The position numbers were made by a program, and so were the translations under genes. From Rhinopithecus roxellana (taxonomy: Eukaryota > Chordata > Mammalia > Primates > Cercopithecidae), in contig NC_044561.1 in NCBI RefSeq assembly GCF_007565055.1, forward strand, positions 33,413,872 to 33,477,871: a DNA stretch of 64,000 bases. Direction: 5' to 3'. Under the pieces are notes generated by a model that saw only the letters and a program-made list of their open reading frames with translations, was not told the origin of the DNA and ran no database searches. This document shows positions 58,145-64,000 of the stretch, in pieces. Every line of letters begins with the position of its first letter. The stretch's first letter is position 1.

Positions 58145-58989
58145 CATTAGATTTCAAATGATATGAAAACAGTCTAGAGGAAAAGCAAGCACACACATGC
58201 ATCCAGAAATAGAAACAAACAAAAACCACGAAAATGATCAGGAATTAAGATCAGGTGATGTCAAATACCAAGATTAAGGACTAGGGGCCTGAAGACATAA
58301 TTAAACATTAGGTTAACAATGCTGGACAGAAACATAGGAGGGCATATGGCTTGGATAACCGCAATCAGAAGTATTTGAGATTCCGTTTACAAGAGATGTC
58401 ATGGTCCAGGCTGACAGGTAGACACAGAAAGATATCCAGAGAGAACAGAGACCAAAGACTAAGTTGTCTACCCTCCTTGGTGGTTGCTCTTTTACCATCT
58501 GGCTGTGGTTTACAGATTCTCCCCCATGACATTCCCATGAAATGACATGACGTAAAACATAACCTAAAAGAAAGACAATATGAGCTGTATGTATTTTTCT
58601 ATAGTTGGGTCAGAATTTATGCTTTCTGAATGCCTTCTCCCTTGATTTCTCACCTAATTATCACAGCCACCACGCAAGGCAGGACTTACTGTTTGAGCTG
58701 AATTCTAATAGGAATGAAAAGAAGTTGAGAAGGATTTCTTGATCATCCTCATGTCCAAAGACTTGCAAAAAGAGCAAGAGTCAGAATCTAGCGCTTTTGA
58801 TGCTAGTCCCTCCTGCCCAAAAAAAGTTAGAAAAACAAAACAAAACATAAAACAAAAACGAAAATTAAGCAAAACTACACTGATGCTGTAAGTAATAGAT
58901 CTAAAGATAAAAACAAAAGATTGGAGAAATTCAAGGCCTAGACTCTGGAAGGGGAAGACTTAGTCCAGTACTCTCCTATGGTTAGGGAA
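58145..58989. other. Unassigned sequence
   Basis: 58280-58560 has fairly balanced composition but no recognised exon or repeat. Small A-rich tracts lie at 58830-58870. Confidence 0.4.
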
Positions 58990-59230
58990 ACTAGAGTTAC
59001 TATATTTAGCAAATAAAAATACAGGCTGCCCAGTACAATTTGAATTTTAGACAAGCATCACATTTGTAAATGTATCATTTAGTGTATATCCTAGTGTTTT
59101 AGTATAAGTATGTTCCAGTTTTATTATAAATATATCCTGATAGTTTGATAATTTTTATACTATAAAACTATTCTGTGTTTCTAGAAAATTCAAATGGAAA
59201 TGGGCATTTTGTGTTCTACCTGGCAATCTT
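58990..59230. repeat. Copy 2 of the medium-reiterated repeat
   Basis: 'atatttagcaaataaaaatacaggctgcccagtacaatttgaattttaga', 'agtataagtatgttcc' and the mirrored right end 'aaattcaaatggaaatgggc', 'ttctacctggcaa'. The two halves are rough reverse complements of each other, so the element is palindromic. Confidence 0.65.
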
Positions 59231-62200
59231 TCTTAAAATACAGAGGTTCGCTCCAGCTGGAGGGGCGTTGTGTATTCCCACAGGGATTCTGAGCTCAAAA
59301 GGCAACATGCTCAGCAATTGATTTTAAATTCTCTCTCTTGCAATAAAGTTTTATTTGATTTTATGGCCTGAACTTGCATTAATTGTGAGAAAGCAAAGGC
59401 TTGCATCCATAGCTTGGATAAAATAATTATAGAAGAAGGAACAGAGACAGTCTAAGAATGCTGGTCTCCAGATCAAAAGTAATGAACTGGAGTAGAGAAG
59501 GAGAGTTATTTGGAGGCAAACAGCTGGGCAAGAGAGCAGAGGGTTGTGTGACAAACAGAAGTCCTTCCTGGGATTTCCACAGAAACCTGGGGAGAAGGAC
59601 CTATTGAAAGATTGGATCTCCAGAGCAAAGCAGAAAATGAGACTGAATTTTTGTCTTTGAAGGTTAAAGGAATACAGGACCTTACAAACACATGAAGCTT
59701 CCCTCAGGCATTAATGTAGAAAATTCCCTTTGTCTAATACACCACAGTGACAGTACTAATCTGGCTTCTAATTATTAGAGTAACCTCAGGATGGGTAAAG
59801 CCAACACAAGCAAGTAATTATCTGCACTGATATTTGTTGTCTGTATTCCCATGGGTTCTTAAGCTTTTACACATACAATTTTCCATAATAAAAAGTAAGA
59901 GTAAAAAGAAAATCTTTACACATTTCACAACAGTGGAATAACATACATTTGTCATTGTCATCTTACCTGGATTGAGATCCAGAGTTTTCACCTGTAAAAT
60001 GGGAAGAATCTATCTTACAGGAATATCAGGGGATTTAACTAGCTAATATTTATTTCCAAGGCACTAGCATGAAGCTTGTTCTGTTTTATCTCCTTCCTCC
60101 TTCTGTTTCTGCCACTCATTTGCTCTTAAAATTGATCAAGTCATCTTATTTTTATGACTCTTAGTTTTAGCATAAATATCAGAAGTAAAGTTTCCTTTCT
60201 TTATGATTAAGGCAGAGGAAACCTTTAAAATGTGTGTATTCTACTGTAAAATCAATGCCATAAGTAACATTCCATCAGAAATTAGAATTTTCCCCAGAAC
60301 TAAAGAATGATTACAAACAAAACAAAACAAAAATTTATCAAAATGTGAGGACTAACCATTTTCACTGAAATGGATATTAAAAAGAATGAAACATTTGTAT
60401 TTTAAAAAGCAAAGAAAAAGACACAAGAGAAATATTTATTTTGTTCACACATTCCTCTAATACAAACAAAAGAAAAAATTCTGTAATTACCTAATTTTTC
60501 CTCTGCTTGGAGATGTAAAGAAAGACATTTCAGTAAGAAGAATGTGTAAGGACAAAAATTGTTGAATTACTCACATCATAGCTATGAGCCCTATAAACTC
60601 AAAGCAAAACATGGAAAAGCAAGTTGCTTCCTTTCATATATTAAAATCAAAACATCAAAAGTTAAGCCAGATATCAATAAAAACATCAAAATTTAGCTAA
60701 GTAGTGTGAAACCCTGATAACTTATAAAGTCTAACATTTTTTAAAAATTAAGTAATTTTAACATTTTACTGCATATAGTTTGTGTAAAAGTGATTAATGA
60801 AACAACTGAGAAAATAACAAGTAATAACTTATACATCTGAAATGGCTACAGTGTATCAAAAGTGTGTGTAACTCAAACTTTAATTTTACCTAATTTAATT
60901 TACAAAGGTAAGGTCAGTTCTTTCTTTTCTTATATTAATTTAGTATTCCATAAACATACATGTCCTTTGTTAACTAAGGTGATTCCAACATTTTGTAGCT
61001 TAGCAAATTTGTTCTTTAAAGCTGTTTAAAACGGAAAATTGCTATATAATTTCTAAAGCCAAGCAATAGTGTAAACTACTACATGTTCCTTTTCGCATGA
61101 GTTTCAACGTAAGTGTATTTCAAAGTCAATTTCAGAAGTCCTTAAAATAAATAAGGCTTGCGCTCTTTTTTCCCTATGCAGTACTGTTAAATCTGACCCC
61201 AAAATTTCCAAATGAAACACTGAGCGCTTCATCCATTGTAAAGATTTGAATCATTCCCATTGCATGCATTTGATTACTTGTTTATGTCATTTTAGTTCAT
61301 TTTATAATATTCTACTTTTCATTATTGAAATAACATTTACATTTACAGAAATAAAACTATTTGTTAAGAATATTATTTTTCTTAGAACACATTTTACTAT
61401 AAACTTAGTGTCAAACTTTACCTGCTACTGGATTTTTCGAATTTAGTAGTAATTATTCCAAGCTAAAAATTGTTGATAAACAGTAACGTCTTTGAAGAAG
61501 GTATGTAGAAATGTTGAGTCATCCTATCATAAATCTTCTAGTAGTATATCCTATGAGTATATTAAGGTTCAAATTTTATTTTACTGTGTCAATCTTGCGT
61601 AATATTTGTGCTTAACAAAAGTCAAATGAACTTCAATTCTCTTTCTTTGACTTTTCCAATATATAAAAATAAATATTGTATCATCTGCAACTAAGTATAC
61701 AATAATATATTTGTATTTATTTTCTTAATTCTCTACCTTATTACATCTGTGCTTATTTAAAAACAATGCATGGAATCACCTATGTGTTTTCATATCTATT
61801 TATACCCCCACGGTTTTGGCCAGGATGGGATAGCTTACAGCATACAAAAGTACCACAATTCTTTATAAATTATACACACCTATACACAAATTCCTATGTA
61901 AATGCTCTAGAGAATTGCTGAGGCAACTAGGACTTAAGGGGCCAACATCCATAAAAAACAAAAATATAGGCAAGTAAGCCAATTTGATTTGAGTACATCT
62001 GTAATCTGTTTCTTTCTTAAGGGCTTTTGTGGTAGTTGCTCCACTCTCCTCTGGAATGAGAACTATAAAAACATCAAGCAAGAGATAAGCTTAAGAAACC
62101 GGAACTTTAGAGTTTAGAGCTACCAAGATAGTCAGAAATTGATGTGCCTAGACAATATAGAAAAAAATAGAAAGAGATGGGCTGAAGGCCTGTCATTCTG

Positions 62201-62589
62201 AGACATTTGCCAAATTGTTAAGTTTTATGAAATAAGAAATTAAGCAGCTAAGTCGAATGCCACAAAAGCACAGAATGAATATTTAGTAATCTTAAAGTAC
62301 TAAGAAGCTAAAATTGGTGTTCAGATCTGATCATAAAAATAGAGTTTTAATAAACATTTTAGGATCTCAGTAGTGATTCTTGGAGATCTAACTCTTTACA
62401 GCAAATTGAAAGAGTATTTAAGTGAGCTTCACCAAACCGCAAAAAAAAATCTGGTCTCAGCTCAGTCCTTAATTGGATTAGGGAGACCTGCTCCCCCTTC
62501 AGCTGCCTGCCTGAATTCAGAGACAACCTTCTGTGGAAGAAGATAACATCATCCAAAGACTGCACGATTTTTACACACCATATTGTGCA
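59231..62589. other. 3.3 kb mostly unassigned; a MIR-like stretch at about 59960-60090
   Basis: 59960-60090 ('cctggattgagatccagag', 'tttcacctgtaaaatgggaagaatctatcttacagg') is probably MIR. The rest is AT-rich without recognisable genes or repeats. Open frames of 60-72 codons are unremarkable. Confidence 0.45.
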
Positions 62590-63180
62590 TTATATTAAAA
62601 TTATCAGTCAAAATGATCAATGGAAACATGACCAAAATTAGTACAGACAATGGAAATAGAAGACCCAGTTATTGGAATAATAAAATGTGTACTTTACTTA
62701 ATGACTGTGAAAATAACAGGGCTGGTAACTATAGAAATAATACAAGCGAGAAAATTTAGAAAAAGAATGGAAAGAATAGATGAAAGGATGGATAATTTTG
62801 ACGAAATTTGGATTTAATAAAAAAGATTCAGATGGGCATCCTAAAACTAAAAATAGAATATCTAAGATTGATACAATGATGGCTTTAATATAAGACTATA
62901 TACATTAGTTTTGAAATAAATGACATGTTAGGACAAAAATTCCCAAACAGAAACATATGCAAAAAAAAAAAAAAAAAAAGGAATAAATGAAACAGCACAG
63001 ATCATAAAAAAAGTGAGAATCTGCATGAAACTTTCAAAATACATATAATTGGAGTGCCATAGTAAGAAGAGATAGAAAATGTGGCAGAAGCAATATTCAA
63101 ATAAATAATGGCTGATAGTTTCCAGAAATTCAGAAAACCTAAAGCAAGAAAAAGAAAAAAAAGTTCTAGTCTACACTATT
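62590..63180 (+). mobile_element. Old L1 (L1M/HAL1) ORF1-region relic
   Basis: 'gaatatctaagattgatacaatgatgg', 'catgaaactttcaaaatacatataattggagtgccatagtaagaaga' and 'caaataaataatggctgatagtttccagaa' follow the order of L1 ORF1. All frames are broken. A pure A run lies at about 62960-62978. Confidence 0.6.
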
Positions 63181-63233
63181 ATTTTTTCTCATAAAATTTT
63201 AAACATAAAACAAATGGACAAAAGTAAACAAAG

Positions 63234-63546
63234 GGCTGGGGGTGGTGGCTCATGCCTTTAATCCCAGCATTTTAGGAGGCCAAGGCAGGTGGATCACCTG
63301 AGGTCAGGAGTTCGAGACCAGCCTGGATAACATGGTGAAACCCCATCTCTACTAAAAATCCAAAAATTAGCTGGGCATGGTGGCGGGGGCCTCTAATGCC
63401 GCTACTCAGGAGGCTGAGGCAGGAGAATCACTTGAACCCCGAAGGCAGAGACTGTAGTGAGCCAAGATTAAGCCACTGCACACACACACACACACAAAAA
63501 AAAAAAAAAAGAAAAAAAAAAGAAAAGAAAAAGAAAAAGAAAAAAA
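63234..63546 (+). mobile_element. AluS-type SINE whose 3' end has become (CA)n and A-rich
   Basis: Starts 'ggctgggggtggtggctcat' and follows AluS to 'ccaagattaagccactgca', where the expected 'ctccagcctgggcgac...' is replaced by (CA)n, then a long A/G-rich tail. The last roughly 40 bases of the right arm are gone. Confidence 0.92.
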
Positions 63547-63672
63547 CAAAATGAAGGGGGCAGAGAGTGGAATGGGGCAAGAAGATATATAGAAAATAGA
63601 AGGCATAGAAAAAATATCCATTATCTTCAAAGAGCAGCTATAAAGGAGACAGAAGGTTGAGAAACGATGTTT

Positions 63673-63698
63673 TATTTTCTTTTTTCTTTCTTTCTTTC
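63673..63698 (+). repeat. (TTTC)n tract
   Basis: 'tttctttctttcttt' next to the T tail of the adjoining antisense Alu; probably grown from that tail. Confidence 0.8.
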
Positions 63699-63998
63699 TT
63701 TTTTTTTTTTTTGAGAAGGAGTTTTGCTCTTGTCGCCCAGGCTGGAGTGCAATGGTGCAATCTTGGCTCACCACAACCTTCGCCTCCTGAGTTCAAGCAA
63801 TTCTCCTGCCTCAGTCTCCCAAGTAGCTGGGATTACAGGTGTGCACCACCACAGCCAGCTAATATTTTTGTATTTTTAGTAGAGACAGATTTTCACCATG
63901 TTTTTCAGGTTGCTCTCGGACTCCTGACCTCAAGTGATCCCTCTGACTTGGCCTCCTGAAGTGCTGGGATTACAGGCGTGAGTCACAGCGCCTGGCCA
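63699..63998 (-). mobile_element. AluS-type SINE, antisense
   Basis: T tail, 'gagaaggagttttgctcttgtcgcccagg' to 'cacagcgcctggcc'. Full length, middle age. It faces the Alu at 63234 with a gap of about 150 bases. The window ends 2 bases later, so its target-site duplication cannot be judged. The 100-codon plus-strand frame across it is not a gene. Confidence 0.93.
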
Positions 63999-64000
63999 GA

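Overview
The window is nuclear DNA of a catarrhine primate, most likely an Old World monkey (macaque, baboon or guenon group). It is AT-rich and built almost entirely from decayed interspersed repeats: Alu SINEs, L1 and L2 LINEs, MIRs, MaLR and ERV1 LTRs, and hAT and Tigger DNA transposons. The lineage call rests on the young Alus at 5631-5970, 15846-16153 and 43229-43379. They carry the right-arm variant 'gatc(c/t)ggccactgcac' (seen as 'gtggccggatctcagctc' on the other strand) in place of the usual 'gatcgcgccactgcac' of human AluY. From memory this variant marks the cercopithecid AluYR lineages; I could not run a database search.

I see no supportable protein-coding gene, RNA gene, CpG island or CRISPR array. 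Every open frame of 60-156 codons lies in a transposon, in antisense of a repeat, or in anonymous AT-rich sequence without a recognisable domain. The best protein relic is the 97-codon amino-terminal piece of a Tigger (pogo/CENP-B-like) transposase at 32078-32371 on the minus strand. The window therefore reads as intergenic or deep intronic DNA.

Layout. 1-9 kb: unique AT-rich DNA with two Alus, a THE1/MST-type LTR, a MER5-like element carrying a tiny twin-primed L1, and an ERV1 LTR with a possible remnant of its internal start. 9-14 kb: a decayed plus-strand L2 region broken by Alus, then a nested palindrome. 14-22 kb: an MLT1 LTR, a young Alu, MIRs, an L2 end and a solitary ERV1 LTR. 22-25.4 kb: an Alu split by a solitary LTR17 (HERV-W family) LTR, an antisense MaLR LTR and an old L1 ORF2 relic. 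25-34 kb: mostly unassigned sequence, Alus, Tigger pieces, FRAM and an L1 3' end. 34-46 kb: long unassigned stretches, L2 relics, an approximately 106-bp inverted duplication, MER2, LTRs and an Alu with a 39-A tail. 46-50 kb: an unusually long minus-strand L2 relic with an insertion. 50-64 kb: an MLT1 LTR, a shortened MADE1 hairpin, a 173-bp tandem duplication, MIRs, a poly-G tract, an L1 ORF1 relic and a facing Alu pair.

The parts do not form a genetic system. The most informative signals are mutational scars: short copies of nearby sequence pasted 1-2 kb away (2987 to 4939; 10769 to 12528), an inverted copy (39870/40779), a nested palindrome (13339-13460) and a 173-bp tandem duplication. 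All fit local template switching during replication or repair. They are candidates for comparative checking, not evidence of a new gene function. Subfamily names come from memory of consensus sequences, and boundaries of the old repeats are good only to about 20-50 bases.
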